DNA of 63,846 bases from Pseudomonadota bacterium (GTDB taxonomy: Bacteria > Pseudomonadota > Gammaproteobacteria > Burkholderiales > Burkholderiaceae_C). A model generated the notes under the pieces. That model was not told the DNA's origin and searched no databases. It saw only the letters and a program-made list of their open reading frames with translations. Below, one piece after another: positions 1 through 8,204 of this stretch. Where the stretch lies: contig JAFEEG010000014.1 in the NCBI GenBank assembly GCA_018241225.1, forward strand, positions 1-63,846, read 5' to 3'. The translations under genes were made by a program, and so were the position numbers. How positions within the stretch are numbered: the first letter of the stretch is position 1; each line of letters begins with the position of its first letter.

Positions 1-176
1 ATCAGTTCTTGAGGGATCGCCGGCAACTGCGTCGCCGGCTTCTTCTTGCTTGGCATACATGCTCCTGGGGGTCATCGTATGCCTCACACACTAAGTTCCT
101 GACTGCCTCTTGTGGGTTGCCGACTCTGGTGCCTTGCATCGTGGCAAGGTCAAGATCCGAGACAAGAAAAAACCGC

Positions 177-207
177 TTGACCCTCTCATGATGTGAAGGT
201 TGAGACT
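177..207 (+). promoter_or_regulatory. MerR-family (CueR/PbrR-like) operator-promoter
   Basis: A -35 hexamer TTGACC (177-182) is followed by a 21-base imperfect palindrome at 180-200, centred on ATGAT, in which 8 of 10 base pairs match. A weak -10 (GAGACT, 202-207) lies 19 bases after the -35. The over-long 19-base spacer filled by a dyad beginning ACC and ending GGT is the known layout of promoters twisted open by MerR-type metal sensors. The predicted transcription start falls about 20 bases before the ATG at 233. No regulator gene is visible in the window, so the sensor would be encoded elsewhere. Confidence 0.7.
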
Positions 208-232
208 TGCGCCACCTCAACAAGGAGACGTC

Positions 233-760
233 ATGAACAACAACGGTCGACATCACAACCACCACGCCATGCACGCACACCACGGCCATCACCATGAAGG
301 CTCTTCGCCCGCGGCTTCGCCCAGCCTGAACGTCACGGCGTTCTGGGCCACCCTGCATTGCCTGTCCGGGTGTGCGGTGGGCGAAGTGCTGGGCATGGTG
401 ATCGGCACGGCCCTGGGACTGTCGAACGGCGAGACCATTGCACTGGCCACCGCCCTCGCCTTTGCATTCGGCTATGCGTTCACGATGACGCCGCTGCTGC
501 GCGCCGGCATGCCTTTGCGTCAGGCCGCCAAGGTCGCGCTCGCAGCCGACACCGTATCCATTGCCATCATGGAAGTCGTGGACAACCTGGTGATGATGGC
601 CGTGCCCGGCGCCATGGATGCAAGCCTGGCGCAGCCGCTGTTCTGGGGCGCACTGGCGTTCTCACTGGTCGTGGCGGGAGCTGTTGCGTATCCGGCCAAC
701 CGTTGGCTGATTGCGCGTGGTGCGGGGCATGCGGTGGTGCACGGTCACCACAGGCACTGA
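233..760 (+). CDS. DUF4396 membrane protein with His-rich N-terminus
   Basis: The 175-residue protein opens with ten histidines between residues 7 and 21 and ends with another His-rich tail, flanking about four hydrophobic segments. The body matches my recollection of the DUF4396 family, a small integral membrane family of unproven function. The start at 233 is preceded by AAGGAGA at 221-227. An upstream in-frame start at 200 would overlap the promoter and is rejected. The metal-sensor type promoter just upstream and the histidine tails suggest a role in binding or moving a soft or transition metal, for instance copper. That role is inference; the family assignment is fairly secure. Confidence 0.8.
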   Translation: MNNNGRHHNHHAMHAHHGHHHEGSSPAASPSLNVTAFWATLHCLSGCAVGEVLGMVIGTALGLSNGETIALATALAFAFGYAFTMTPLLRAGMPLRQAAKVALAADTVSIAIMEVVDNLVMMAVPGAMDASLAQPLFWGALAFSLVVAGAVAYPANRWLIARGAGHAVVHGHHRH

Positions 761-783
761 GTCGATGGCTCAACCCATCGCGC

Positions 784-821
784 AAAAGAAAAAGGGTTAG
801 AACGTTTTCACGTTCTAACCC
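784..821 (-). terminator. Intrinsic terminator of tRNA-Arg
   Basis: A perfect 12-bp inverted repeat (794-805 with 810-821, 4-base loop) is followed, reading the minus strand, by a T-rich tract (784-793). It sits about 10 bases beyond the 3' end of tRNA-Arg, so it ends that transcript. It may also act as a barrier for the convergent DUF4396 transcript. Confidence 0.85.
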
Positions 822-831
822 TCGAAGAAGT

Positions 832-908
832 TGGTGCGGCTGGCAGGATTCGAACCCACGACCCCTTGGTTCGTAGCCAAGTACTCTATCCAACTGAGCT
901 ACAGCCGC
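832..908 (-). tRNA. tRNA-Arg (anticodon ACG)
   Basis: Reading the minus strand gives a 77-nt cloverleaf with acceptor stem GCGGCTG/CAGCCGC, discriminator A and an encoded CCA end. The anticodon arm is a 5-bp stem CTTGG/CCAAG closing the loop CTACGAA, so the anticodon is ACG, read as ICG after deamination by TadA, and decodes CGN arginine codons. The T arm carries GGTTCGAAT. An alternative one-step-out acceptor pairing (GTGCGGC) leaves no proper CCA and was discarded. Confidence 0.95.
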
Positions 909-918
909 ACAGCTTGCG

Positions 919-924
919 ATTATA
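919..924 (-). promoter_or_regulatory. -10 box of the tRNA-Arg promoter
   Basis: The minus strand carries a consensus TATAAT ten bases before the 5' end of the mature tRNA, followed by GC-rich sequence. No good TTGACA-like -35 is visible at 16-18 bases. The position fits a transcription start right at the tRNA 5' end. Confidence 0.55.
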
Positions 925-1182
925 GCATGCTCAAATGTGACCACTTGGGCAAAACTTCGAATTTGATGACTCGAAGTGCGCTAACCGCGAAGCCTTCGAT
1001 TATGGCACAGATTTCAAGGCATCCACAAAAAACTTCTCTTCGAGATCATTGCGGCAAATCGCACACTGCTCGGGGACGAACCTGAAGAAGAGACCAAAAG
1101 TCCTCTCTCTTCATTCATTGGCCATCGCATGGCCCTTCGTAAAGTCGGTACATCTACTTCAGAGATTCGACTTACAGCCACC

Positions 1183-1554
1183 ATGCCAAGACTCATCATC
1201 ATGAGCAAGGACCGCAGCGCCAAGCAGGTCTACATCAGCGGACGCATGACCACCATCGGCCGCAATCCAACCAATTCGCTGGTGGTCGACCGCGACCGCG
1301 TTAGCCGCAAGCACGCGCTCATCGACTGGGACGGCGAGCAATACACCATCATCGACATCGGCAGCCGCAACGGCACCTTCGTGAACGGCCTGCGCATCTC
1401 GCAGCGGCTGCTGTGCAATGGCGACACCATCACCGTGGGTGACTGCGACCTCCGCTTTCTGTGCGACTCCGAAACGGCAAGCGAAAAAACGCTGCGCCTG
1501 ATCACCATGCCGGGCATGCTGGCCGACTTGAACCGCCAGCCCGCCCTGGCCTGA
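1183..1554 (+). CDS. FHA-domain protein
   Basis: The 123-residue protein is essentially one forkhead-associated domain, a phosphothreonine-binding fold. The diagnostic residues are present: GR at 26-27, SRKH at 41-44 and SRNGTFVNG at 61-69. There is no membrane segment, so it is expected in the cytosol as an adaptor that reads Ser/Thr phosphorylation. The start at 1183 is chosen because the domain begins soon after it; an upstream in-frame ATG at 1129 would add an unstructured extension. No kinase, phosphatase or type VI secretion gene is nearby, so its partner cannot be named. Confidence 0.85.
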   Translation: MPRLIIMSKDRSAKQVYISGRMTTIGRNPTNSLVVDRDRVSRKHALIDWDGEQYTIIDIGSRNGTFVNGLRISQRLLCNGDTITVGDCDLRFLCDSETASEKTLRLITMPGMLADLNRQPALA

Positions 1555-1600
1555 GCGCTGCACTGCGGCAGCACGGCACGGCAGCGCCCGGCCTCGCTTG

Positions 1601-2491
1601 CTACGAAGATTCCAGCAGCGCACCCAAGGGCGCCGAGAAGCTCTTGAACTGATGACGGATGCGATAGAAGGCGCGGGTCAATGGCGGAAGCGTCGTCGGC
1701 AGCACCACCAGTCGACGCAGCGCCAGTTGGTCGCCCACGGCGCACAGCGACAGGCATGAAATGCCCAGCCCCGCGGCCGTGGCCTGCTTGATGGCCTCGG
1801 TATCGCCCAGCTGGGTGGTCGATGCGAAGCCGCCAAGATGGGGCAGCAGGAGCTGATCGAGCAACTCGCGCGTTCCCGATCCGATCTCGCGCAGGAGCCA
1901 GCGCTCCTGCCCCAGCTCCTGCGCCGTCACTGCGCGGCCGAGCCTGGCCAGCGGATGATCCGCTGCGGCGACGATCACCATCTCGTCCGTGCCCCAAGGC
2001 TGGACGTCCAGGCCTTCGGAGTGGCACGGGCCCTCGATCAGGCCGGCGTCCACCTCCATGCGCAGGACGGCATTGACCACTTCCTGCGTGTTCCCGATGC
2101 GCATTTCGACGGCAATGCCAGGTTGCTCGCGCTGCAACCTGGCAATGCGAACGGGCATCACGTAGTTGCCGATGGTGGTGCTGGCGCCGATGCGGATCTG
2201 CGCGGGCAGGAAGGTGCTCCTGGCGCTGTCGCCCACCCCGAAGTCGCGCTCGATTTCCATCGCCGCATTCAGCGCCACGCGAGCCCGCAGGTGCAGTGCC
2301 CGCCCGGTTTCGTTGAGCACCAGGCGCTTTCCGACCCGGTCGAACAAGGGCGCATCGAGCAAGGATTCGAGCTCGGCCAACGCGGCGCTGGTGGCCGACT
2401 GCGACAGGGGAATGCTGGCTGCGGCCGCGGTGGTGCTGCCCAGCTCTGCGATCGCGGAAAAGATCTGCAATTGCCTAAGAGTGAGCCTCAT
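1601..2491 (-). CDS. LysR-family regulator, YeiE-like
   Basis: This 296-residue protein has the LysR layout: a winged helix-turn-helix in residues 1-60 (LTLRQLQIFSAIAELGS) and a two-lobed effector-binding domain of the CysB/CbbR type. It is divergent from the YeiH-type exporter, 110 bases away. In Escherichia coli, yeiE sits beside yeiH in the same way. That arrangement suggests it controls the exporter and itself from the shared intergenic region, where a short inverted repeat is present. The effector is unknown; sulfite or sulfate would fit the YeiE literature but is not shown here. Confidence 0.85.
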   Translation of the reverse strand: MRLTLRQLQIFSAIAELGSTTAAAASIPLSQSATSAALAELESLLDAPLFDRVGKRLVLNETGRALHLRARVALNAAMEIERDFGVGDSARSTFLPAQIRIGASTTIGNYVMPVRIARLQREQPGIAVEMRIGNTQEVVNAVLRMEVDAGLIEGPCHSEGLDVQPWGTDEMVIVAAADHPLARLGRAVTAQELGQERWLLREIGSGTRELLDQLLLPHLGGFASTTQLGDTEAIKQATAAGLGISCLSLCAVGDQLALRRLVVLPTTLPPLTRAFYRIRHQFKSFSAPLGALLESS

Positions 2492-2503
2492 TGAGCCGCC
2501 TTA

Positions 2504-2518
2504 CTCATAAGATGAGTT
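2504..2518. promoter_or_regulatory. Inverted repeat in the LysR/YeiH intergenic region
   Basis: ACTCAT and ATGAGT form a perfect 6-bp dyad with a 3-base spacer, 12 bases upstream of the regulator start and 83 bases before the exporter start. A second short palindrome, ATATCGATAT, lies at 2523-2532. One or both may be the LysR protein's binding site, although the dyad does not fit the T-N11-A rule exactly. Confidence 0.4.
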
Positions 2519-2601
2519 GATCATATCGATATAACTCGTTTTTCAATTCAAGCCGCCACGGCCAAGATCGCTTTCTCGTTCAAGCAACCGAAGAAGCCTT
2601 C

Positions 2602-3696
2602 ATGTCCGCCTCCAGCCGCCCTGCTAGCCCGCTCGTTGGGCAACCAGCAGCTCCGACTGCCTCCCCTTCCCTGGCCCCGGGCCTGATCCTCGCCGCCGCT
2701 GTTGCCGCGGCGGCGTTCTGGCTGGGGACGGTCCCCTGGTTTCGCAACCACGGATTGAGCACGCTCACCCTGGCCATCGCGATCGGCATGCTGGTGGGCA
2801 ACACCGTCTATCCGAAATTGGCCGCCAGGGCCGGCCACGGCATCGGATTTTCCAAGACCAAGCTGCTGCGCGCCGGCATCGTGCTCTACGGCATGCGCCT
2901 GACCTTCGGCGAGGTGGCTTCCATTGGCGTGTCCGGCGTGCTTGTCGACGTCATCATGCTCTCGAGCACCTACCTGGCCGCCTACTGGATCGGCACCCGG
3001 GTGCTGGGCCTGGACCGCGAAACCAGCCTGCTGATCGGCGCCGGCAGTTCCATCTGCGGCGCCGCGGCGGTGATGGCCGCCGAGCCGGTGGTCAAGGGCC
3101 GTGCGGAGCAGGCCACCATTGCCGTGGCCACGGTGGTCGCCTTCGGCACGCTGGCCATGTTCCTGTGGCCGGCGATCTATCACCTGGGTGTCGATCACGG
3201 GTTGCTGCAGTGGAGCGCCCGCGAATACGGCGTCTTCGTGGGCTCGACGGTGCACGAAGTGGCCCAGGTGGTGGTGGCCGGCGGCGCCGTCTCGCAAGAG
3301 GCGGCGGACGCAGCGGTCGTCACCAAGATGTTGCGAGTCATGATGCTGGCCCCGGTGCTGGTGGTCGTGGCGCTGCTGCTGTCGCGGGGCTCGAAGACCG
3401 CCGCCAACGGGCAGGCCGGCCGCACGCGCATCACGGTGCCCTGGTTCGCCTTTGGCTTCATTGCCGTGGCTGCGTTCAATTCCCTGGTCGACGTGCCGGC
3501 ATCGTTGAAGCACGCAGCCATCACCGTCGACGACCTGCTGCTGGCCATGGCCATGGCCGCGCTTGGCCTGACGACGCATGTCTCGACGCTTCGGCGCGCG
3601 GGCACGCGGCCGATGTGGCTGGCCTCGATGCTCTTTGGCTGGCTGCTGGTTGGCGGCCTGGTGGTCAACCACCTGATCGGCCAGTGGGCGCGCTGA
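2602..3696 (+). CDS. YeiH-family putative sulfate exporter
   Basis: The 364-residue protein has about ten hydrophobic segments and the family's conserved stretches: NTVYPKLA near residue 70, RAGIVLYGMRL near 90, then GAGSSICGAAAV and STVHEVAQV in the middle. The family (Pfam Cons_hypoth698, often labelled sulfate exporter) is an inner-membrane transporter whose substrate is poorly proven. Length is typical and the ATG lies 110 bases from the divergent LysR regulator that probably controls it. It ends 34 bases before the convergent end of the bisC-like gene. Confidence 0.85.
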   Translation: MSASSRPASPLVGQPAAPTASPSLAPGLILAAAVAAAAFWLGTVPWFRNHGLSTLTLAIAIGMLVGNTVYPKLAARAGHGIGFSKTKLLRAGIVLYGMRLTFGEVASIGVSGVLVDVIMLSSTYLAAYWIGTRVLGLDRETSLLIGAGSSICGAAAVMAAEPVVKGRAEQATIAVATVVAFGTLAMFLWPAIYHLGVDHGLLQWSAREYGVFVGSTVHEVAQVVVAGGAVSQEAADAAVVTKMLRVMMLAPVLVVVALLLSRGSKTAANGQAGRTRITVPWFAFGFIAVAAFNSLVDVPASLKHAAITVDDLLLAMAMAALGLTTHVSTLRRAGTRPMWLASMLFGWLLVGGLVVNHLIGQWAR

Positions 3697-3730
3697 GCCA
3701 CTAGCCACGCGCCCGGCGCCTTCGGATCGA

Positions 3731-6043
3731 TCAGGCCTGCGGCTCGAAGCGCGGAAGCGCGAAAGCCTGCACCGGCGGCACGGCGCCGGACCACAGTTCC
3801 ACGTCGACCAGGCAGGACTGCGCACTGCAGCCTTGCGACAGCCGCGAAGCCCCGCGGTCCTGCGTGAGCACATTGGGGTTGCCATGCCGGTCGAGCGCAT
3901 CGGCCTCGCCCACGGCACTCGGGTCCCACCAGGCGCCAGTGGCAATGCGCACCACGCCGGGCATGGTGCTGTCATCGACGCGAGCACCGGCCAGGCAGGC
4001 GCCGCGCGAATTGAATACGCGCACCACATCGCCGTCGCGGATGCCGCGCGCCTGCGCATCCTGCGAATGCATCACCACCGGCTCGCGCTGTGCCACCTTG
4101 TTGCCCAGGCTGTAGCGCGAGAAGTCCAGCTGGCTGTGCAGCTTGGTGTGCGGCTGGTCGGAGATCAGGTGCAGCGGATGCACCCGCGCCGCCTTGCTGC
4201 CCAGCCATTCCGTGGGCTCGCGCCACACAGGATGCCCCGGGCAATCGTCGAGCCCGAACGACGCAATGCGCTGCGAGTGGATCTCGATGCGCCCGCTGGG
4301 CGTCTTCAGCGGATGGGCCTGCGGATCGCCGCGAAAGTCCTCCAGCATCACGACCGGGCGCGCAGCCGGCGGCAAGCGGAACTCGCCCGCGCGCCAGAAC
4401 TCGTCGAAGGCCGGCAGTGCGACGCCCTTGCTGCGCTGGGCTGACTCCTCGTAGATGTGGCGAAGCCACGCAGCGGAATCGCGGCCCTCGGTAAAAGCTT
4501 GCTCGGCGCCCAGGCGGCGCGCAATGGCCGCGAAGATGTCGTAGTCGTCCATCGCCTCGCCCGGCGCGGCGGCCAGCGCCTTCATCGCCACCATCAGCGG
4601 CTCGCGCGTTGCAAAGCCGATGTCGTCGCGCTCCAGCGTGGAAGTGGCCGGCAGCACGATATCGGCCATCTTGGCGTGAGCGTTCCACACCTGCTCGTGC
4701 GCAATGATGGTCTCGGGCTTGCGCCATGCCAGGGCCAGGCGGTTGAGGTCCTGGTGGTGATGGAAGGGGTTGCCGCCTGCCCAGTAGATCAGGCGGATGT
4801 CCGGGTAGCGGTACTGCTGCCCGTTGTAGTCGAAAGGGGCTCCGGGCTTGAGCAGCATGTCGGCAATGCGCGCCACGGGGATGAAGTCCTTCACCGCGTT
4901 GCTGCCCTGCGGAAGCGTCGGGCCGGCGAACTTGGTGTGCGGGCTGCCCAGGATGTTGGCCGCGCCATAGCCCACGCCAAAGCCACCGCCGGGCAGGCCG
5001 ATCTGTCCCACCACACTGGCCAGCGCCACCGCCGCCCAGAAGGGTTGCTCGCCGTGTTCTGCCCGCTGCAGTGACCACGAGACATTGACGAGCGAGCGCA
5101 CGCTGCACAGGTCTTGCGCGAGCTGGCGGATGATCGACGCGGGCACGCCGCTGATCGCCTCGGCCCACGCCGCATCCTTGGTCACGCCATCGTGGCGGCC
5201 ACTCAGCTCATCGGCCCACTGCTCGAAGCCCACGCAGTGGCTTTGCAAGAACGCCAGGTCATGCCGGCCGGCGCTCACGATCTCGCAGGCCAGGGCCATC
5301 ATCACGGCGGCATCGGTGTTGGGGCGAATCGCAATCCACTCCACCGCGCCCTCCGGTGCGTCGAAGTTGTCGCGCACGGGGCTGAAGTTGACAAGCCGGC
5401 AGCCGGCAGCGGCAAGGCCGGCCAATCCGGCACGCACCCGATGTTCGGCCGCACCGCCCGCCGTTACCTGGCTGTTCTTGGCAGGCACACCGCCGAAGGA
5501 GACCAGCAGGCGCGTGTTTGCCTGCATCACGTCCCAGCCATGGTGGCTTGCCATGAGCTCGTCCATCGGTGCCACGATGTGCGGCATAACCACCCGGGCC
5601 GCGCCCAGGCTGTAGCTGTCGACGCTGCGCACGTAGCCGCCCAGGGCATTGAGAAAGCGGTGCACCTGGCTCTGCGCATGGTGAAAGCGCCCGGCACTCG
5701 ACCACCCGTACGAGCCACCGAATATGGCCTGGTTGCCGTGCGCGCCGCGCACGCGCTCCAGTTCGCGCGCGACCAGATCCATGGCCTGGGCCCACGGCAC
5801 CCGCACGAAAGGTTCGCGCCCGCGCAGTTCGGGCCGTGCACCCGGGCCTTCGAGCAGCCAGCTGCGCCGCACCGCCGGCCACTGCACGCGGACCGGGTCG
5901 CGATAGGCGTCCCACATCGCGAGCCCGATCGGCGAAGGATCGGGGTCCTCGGGAAGGCCACGCAGACCCTGCGCGCGGCCCTGCACATCTCGATCCACTT
6001 CGTACACGCCCCAATGGGCTGCAGTCAATTCACGTTGGCTCAT
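3731..6043 (-). CDS. bisC: BisC-like molybdopterin sulfoxide reductase
   Basis: The 770-residue protein belongs to the DMSO-reductase superfamily and resembles biotin/methionine sulfoxide reductase BisC along its length, beginning with the LTAAHWG block found at the BisC N-terminus. The stretch GGSYGW at 109-114 carries the serine (S111) that ligates molybdenum in this clade. There is no twin-arginine signal and no N-terminal Fe-S cysteine motif, so it should be a soluble cytoplasmic single-cofactor enzyme reducing S- or N-oxides. An IclR-type palindrome lies about 80 bases upstream of its start, next to the iclR gene, which probably regulates it. TorZ-like substrate use cannot be excluded. 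Confidence 0.8.
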   Translation of the reverse strand: MSQRELTAAHWGVYEVDRDVQGRAQGLRGLPEDPDPSPIGLAMWDAYRDPVRVQWPAVRRSWLLEGPGARPELRGREPFVRVPWAQAMDLVARELERVRGAHGNQAIFGGSYGWSSAGRFHHAQSQVHRFLNALGGYVRSVDSYSLGAARVVMPHIVAPMDELMASHHGWDVMQANTRLLVSFGGVPAKNSQVTAGGAAEHRVRAGLAGLAAAGCRLVNFSPVRDNFDAPEGAVEWIAIRPNTDAAVMMALACEIVSAGRHDLAFLQSHCVGFEQWADELSGRHDGVTKDAAWAEAISGVPASIIRQLAQDLCSVRSLVNVSWSLQRAEHGEQPFWAAVALASVVGQIGLPGGGFGVGYGAANILGSPHTKFAGPTLPQGSNAVKDFIPVARIADMLLKPGAPFDYNGQQYRYPDIRLIYWAGGNPFHHHQDLNRLALAWRKPETIIAHEQVWNAHAKMADIVLPATSTLERDDIGFATREPLMVAMKALAAAPGEAMDDYDIFAAIARRLGAEQAFTEGRDSAAWLRHIYEESAQRSKGVALPAFDEFWRAGEFRLPPAARPVVMLEDFRGDPQAHPLKTPSGRIEIHSQRIASFGLDDCPGHPVWREPTEWLGSKAARVHPLHLISDQPHTKLHSQLDFSRYSLGNKVAQREPVVMHSQDAQARGIRDGDVVRVFNSRGACLAGARVDDSTMPGVVRIATGAWWDPSAVGEADALDRHGNPNVLTQDRGASRLSQGCSAQSCLVDVELWSGAVPPVQAFALPRFEPQA

Positions 6044-6123
6044 GGCGACCCGAATCCGGTGCGCTTCTCGCGCGACAAGAACAAAATCGGGATGCTAGAG
6101 GTTTCCGTTATTTAGATCGAATG

Positions 6124-6138
6124 TTCTGTTATGCAGAA
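6124..6138. promoter_or_regulatory. IclR-type operator upstream of bisC
   Basis: TTCTGTTATGCAGAA is a 15-bp palindrome with perfect 5-bp arms around a 5-base core. It lies 81 bases before the bisC start codon and immediately after the iclR stop. A TAAATA sequence on the minus strand at 6109-6114 could be the -10, which would place the palindrome at the -35. It has the same form as sites at 6988 and 22588. Confidence 0.55.
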
Positions 6139-6139
6139 C

Positions 6140-6904
6140 TCAACGCCAAACCGGCAGGGCGTCGCGCGCCCCCAGCCGGCGCGAGATCTGCGCAGCGGCC
6201 TCGACCACCAGCGGCGCAAACTCCTTGACCTGCGCCGGCTTGAAGCGGTCCTTGGGCCCCGACAGGCCCAGCGCGGCCACCACCTGCCCGCTGACGTCGA
6301 TCACGGGCGAGGCTATGCCGCACACGTTCTCGTTCCACTCGCCCTTGTTCTGCGCATAGCCCTGCACCCGGATGCGCGCCATTTCCTGCAGGAAGCGAGC
6401 CGGCTCGACGATGCTCCTGGACGTGTGCGGATGCAGGTTCTGCGACAAGCGCTCGAGCAGGGCCGGCGAATGGAAAGCCAGCATGGCCTTGCCAGTGGCA
6501 ACGCACGACGCCTTGGCCCGCCCGCCGATCTGGGTGTAGGCCCGCACCGGGTTGGGGCTGTCGAGCTTGTGCACGTAGACCACCTCGTCGCCGTCGAGCA
6601 CCGACAGGTGAACCGTTTCGCGGGTGCGCACCAGCAACTCGTCCATGACCTGCTCAGCATGCACCCGCAGGTCGAGCCTGGACAGCACGGCCGAGCCCAG
6701 CTCCCACAGCTTGATCGAGGCGGTGTAGCGGCCGCTGCGCTCGTCGCGAACGATGTAGCGCGCCTCGGTCAGCGCCTGCAGCAGGCGGTGGACATTGCTC
6801 TTGGCGAGCTCCAGCTGCGCGGCGATCTCGGTCAGGCCGAGTGCGCGCTCGCTGTGAGCCAGCAGTTCGATGATGGAAAGGCCTTTGACGAGCGTGTTGT
6901 TCAT
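6140..6904 (-). CDS. IclR-family transcriptional regulator
   Basis: The 254-residue protein has an N-terminal winged helix-turn-helix (about residues 5-65, with LAHSERALGLTEIAAQLELA) and a C-terminal IclR effector domain carrying the usual GKAMLAFHSP and AALGLSGP blocks. Such regulators bind 15-bp TTC-N9-GAA palindromes and sense small organic acids. Palindromes of that form sit before this gene, before bisC downstream of it and before the CoA-transferase operon at 22.7 kb. This makes autoregulation and control of those units likely. It is divergent from the AraC-family gene. The effector is unknown. Confidence 0.9.
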   Translation of the reverse strand: MNNTLVKGLSIIELLAHSERALGLTEIAAQLELAKSNVHRLLQALTEARYIVRDERSGRYTASIKLWELGSAVLSRLDLRVHAEQVMDELLVRTRETVHLSVLDGDEVVYVHKLDSPNPVRAYTQIGGRAKASCVATGKAMLAFHSPALLERLSQNLHPHTSRSIVEPARFLQEMARIRVQGYAQNKGEWNENVCGIASPVIDVSGQVVAALGLSGPKDRFKPAQVKEFAPLVVEAAAQISRRLGARDALPVWR

Positions 6905-6972
6905 GTCGGTGATTCGGAACGCTGTCCGACGGCGCCTCCGGATTCGCCCTATTTGCCGTTTGTAATTTGCAA

Positions 6973-6978
6973 ATTATA
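6973..6978 (-). promoter_or_regulatory. -10 box of the iclR promoter
   Basis: The minus strand reads TATAAT here, inside an AT-rich patch that includes the palindrome TAATTTGCAAATTA (6963-6976). With a 17-base spacer the -35 would fall at 6996-7001, inside the IclR-type palindrome at 6988-7002. A regulator bound there would block its own promoter. Confidence 0.5.
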
Positions 6979-6987
6979 AAACCGTTG

Positions 6988-7002
6988 TTCCGTGTAGTGG
7001 AA
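6988..7002. promoter_or_regulatory. IclR-type operator between iclR and araC-family gene
   Basis: TTCCGTGTAGTGGAA is a 15-bp near-perfect dyad. With one flanking base pair on each side included it reads TGTTCC-N7-GGAACA, with perfect 6-bp arms. It overlaps the predicted -35 of iclR and lies 60 bases before the divergent AraC-family start, so it could influence both genes. Confidence 0.6.
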
Positions 7003-7061
7003 CATGTCAACACAATGCGAGGCGTGACTCCACCCCTCGCACCGAACCGAAACCTGCCGCA

Positions 7062-8102
7062 ATGACCACCCGTCTCGTTGTGGGCGCCGTCAGCGCCGAA
7101 GCCAATCGACTGGCAACCGAACTCGTGCACCACCTGGTGCTGGACGGCCGTGGCCGTTCGTCCACGCACGCTGGATGGCGACCGCACTCACATCAGCAAC
7201 CCGCACGCGCACCCAGCAAGACCTCCTTGCTGGGCTTCACCCGAATGCTGGCCAGCGCCGCCGAGCAAAGCGGCCGCTCCCATCTGGGTCTGGACATGGC
7301 CTGCGCGCAAGAAGGCCAGGGTTGCGGCATCTTCAGCAACCTGTTTCTCTACGCGCCCACGGTGGGCGATGCACTGCAGGCCCTCACGCGCTACTTCCCG
7401 GTGGGCCAGACCGGCACCACAACCAGCCTGACGCAGGCCCTTGGCACGGCGCGCTTCAGCTACGACATCCACGACCCAGCGGTGGGCGAGCGGCTCCATG
7501 ACGCGGCCTACACGCTGGGCAAGATCTATCGCTCGCTGCGCCGCAGCGCGGGCGAATCGCTGGTGCTCGACCAGGTCACGCTGGCGGCCGAGCAACCGCA
7601 TTTCATGGAGCCGTATCGGCGCTTCTTCAGCGCGCCTGTAGCCTTCGGCGCGCAGTCAACGTCGTTGTGTTTCTCGTCGTCGCTGCTGGGCCTGCCGATA
7701 GCATCGGCCGACGTGCAGCGCTACGCACAGTCGTGCAGCCGGCTCGAGCGCCTCATGCCCACGCCCAACGAGACAGATCTGCTCGAAGATGCGCTGCGCT
7801 CCTGGCTGGCGCATGCCGCACCGCAAGGGCAGGCGACGCTGGAGCAGGCAGCCGCGGATTTCGGCGTGACGCCGCGAACCATGCAGCGCCGACTGAAGGA
7901 CAAGGGCATCAGCTTCCAGACGCTGCTGGCGCAGGTGCGCATGGAAACGGCCCGGCAACTGCTGGCCGAGAGCCAGCTGCCCGTCACGCAGATCGCGCAT
8001 CAACTGGGCTTCAGCGAAACCAGCGCCTTCACGCGCGCATTTCGCACCTACACGCGGCTGAGCCCGCGTGCTTTTCGCCAGGCCTCGTTCGCGCCGACGT
8101 GA
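7062..8102 (+). CDS. AraC-family regulator with arabinose-binding-type sensor domain
   Basis: The 346-residue protein has an N-terminal sensor domain of the Arabinose_bd type (roughly residues 55-200) and a C-terminal AraC double helix-turn-helix (about 245-340, with MQRRLKDKGISFQTLL and IAHQLGFSETSAFTRAF). Relatives such as ArgR, OruR and GbdR regulate amine and amino-acid catabolism in proteobacteria. It lies 102 bases upstream of the amine-catabolism locus and on the same strand. The simplest inference is that it activates that locus in response to its substrate. Confidence 0.85.
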   Translation: MTTRLVVGAVSAEANRLATELVHHLVLDGRGRSSTHAGWRPHSHQQPARAPSKTSLLGFTRMLASAAEQSGRSHLGLDMACAQEGQGCGIFSNLFLYAPTVGDALQALTRYFPVGQTGTTTSLTQALGTARFSYDIHDPAVGERLHDAAYTLGKIYRSLRRSAGESLVLDQVTLAAEQPHFMEPYRRFFSAPVAFGAQSTSLCFSSSLLGLPIASADVQRYAQSCSRLERLMPTPNETDLLEDALRSWLAHAAPQGQATLEQAAADFGVTPRTMQRRLKDKGISFQTLLAQVRMETARQLLAESQLPVTQIAHQLGFSETSAFTRAFRTYTRLSPRAFRQASFAPT

Positions 8103-8204
8103 AGCGTCAGCGCCGCGCGTCGTGCAGGCGCGCTGATTGTCGTGTTCTGTCAAGTCATTCCGGGGGCTGCGCCGTACGCTGGCAGCCAGCCTCAAGGAAT
8201 TGCA

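Noticed and set aside
1..176. Short open frames on both strands at the left edge
   Set aside because: None shows a family motif, a ribosome binding site or a regulator-like helix-turn-helix. I looked for a divergent merR-type gene and did not find one.
834..910. tRNA-Arg drawn with acceptor GTGCGGC/GCCGCAC
   Set aside because: That register leaves CAA instead of CCA at the 3' end; shifting by two bases gives a correct 7-bp acceptor, discriminator and CCA.
8103..8204. A further IclR-type palindrome before the deacetylase gene
   Set aside because: TTCTGTC occurs near 8145 but there is no matching GAA half-site at the right distance.
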